A stretch of DNA of 6,981 bases. Origin: Gammaproteobacteria bacterium (GTDB lineage: Bacteria > Pseudomonadota > Gammaproteobacteria > SZUA-152). The position numbers were made by a program, and so were the translations under genes. Where the stretch lies: contig QIGJ01000032.1 in the NCBI GenBank assembly GCA_003229995.1, positions 1 to 6,981 of the forward strand, written 5' to 3'. The first letter of the stretch is position 1. Every line of letters starts with the position of its first letter. Shown here in pieces: positions 6,603 to 6,981 of this stretch. Under the pieces are notes generated by a model. That model saw only the letters and a program-made list of their open reading frames with translations. It ran no database searches and had not been told where the DNA came from.

Positions 6603-6981
6603 ATCCAAACCCGTCGCCAAAATTCTTTCACGCCAAGACAGTGCATTAAATTCACTGCTTGAACGTGCCCAATACCTGCAACAACTGACACAAGCTCTGC
6701 GTGACAGCCTTGATGAACACCTTGCAGCACACATCACCGTCGCCAACCTGCGCGAGCAAACGGTCGTCATCACCACCGACACACCCGCCTGGTTAACCCA
6801 GTTACGTTATCAGGCACCAACAATCTTGAGTTTACTTAAAACGCTGCCTGGCCTGCAAAAGTTGCAAAAAGTACAATTTAAAATACAACCTGCCAGTTTC
6901 AGCTCACCGACACCACCCTCACGTCGTGTCAATTTGTCCGCCACCAGCGCACATTTACTGGAAAGCGCAGCCTCCGACACA
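6598..6981 (+). CDS. dciA: DciA-like DUF721 protein, 3' end outside the window
   Basis: The frame is open from the ATG at 6598 to the window edge: 128 codons with no stop. The protein begins MSSKPVAKILSRQDSALNSL and continues through a conserved DUF721 pattern: a helical N-terminus (LLERAQYLQQL), a strand-rich part (ITVANLREQTVVITTDTPAW), then LRYQAPTILSLLKTLPGL and VQFKIQPA. This resembles Pseudomonas DciA, where an aromatic residue followed by LRYQ and a late KVQP segment occupy the same places. DciA loads the replicative helicase DnaB in bacteria that lack DnaC. The tail from residue 100 on is rich in Ser, Thr and Pro and is probably disordered. No Shine-Dalgarno lies at a useful distance; the AAGGA at 6570-6574 is too far from this ATG, and the ATG at 6587 is in another frame that stops soon. 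Confidence 0.85.
   Translation, partial: MSSKPVAKILSRQDSALNSLLERAQYLQQLTQALRDSLDEHLAAHITVANLREQTVVITTDTPAWLTQLRYQAPTILSLLKTLPGLQKLQKVQFKIQPASFSSPTPPSRRVNLSATSAHLLESAASDT

Noticed and set aside
6546..6782. A 78-codon minus-strand frame opposite dciA
   Set aside because: The plus-strand DUF721 frame explains this DNA; the minus frame has low-complexity Ser/Arg/Cys content.

Overview
This window looks like ordinary chromosomal housekeeping DNA from a gammaproteobacterium of moderate GC content. I cannot name a genus. The assignment rests on the protein sequences and on gene order. A DciA-like gene diverges from an M23 peptidase gene, and the peptidase is followed by secA, argJ and a MutT/ThiE-like fusion. 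From memory, this is close to the arrangement next to lpxC and the cell-division cluster in Pseudomonas and relatives. The left edge carries only 97 bases of non-coding sequence.

Layout, right to left, which is the direction of transcription for most of the window: dciA runs rightward from 6598 and leaves the window incomplete. A 140-base divergent intergenic region follows. Then, all on the minus strand, come a membrane-anchored M23 endopeptidase (6457-5531), a 284-base gap with a probable secA promoter and leader, secA (5246-2520), a 228-base gap holding a small repeat element and a probable argJ promoter, argJ (2291-1074), and a mutT/thiE-like fusion (start about 1093, stop at 98) that overlaps argJ by 20 bases.

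The genes serve separate core jobs: helicase loading at replication (DciA), peptidoglycan remodelling (M23), protein export (SecA), arginine biosynthesis (ArgJ) and nucleotide-pool sanitation (MutT domain). The argJ-mutT overlap suggests one transcript and translational coupling. secA appears to have its own promoter.

I found no phage, CRISPR, toxin-antitoxin, tRNA/rRNA or defence genes, and no clearly new system. The items most worth a second look are non-coding. A 36-base sequence occurs on both sides of secA in inverted orientation (31 of 36 positions match by eye). One copy is the end of a roughly 110-base MITE-like element with short terminal inverted repeats, a possible TTTA target duplication and an internal REP-like hairpin. 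The other end of that element supplies the probable -35 box of argJ. In the protein set, the ThiE-like half of the MutT fusion lacks several residues that bind metal or phosphate in true thiamine phosphate synthases, so its activity is open.
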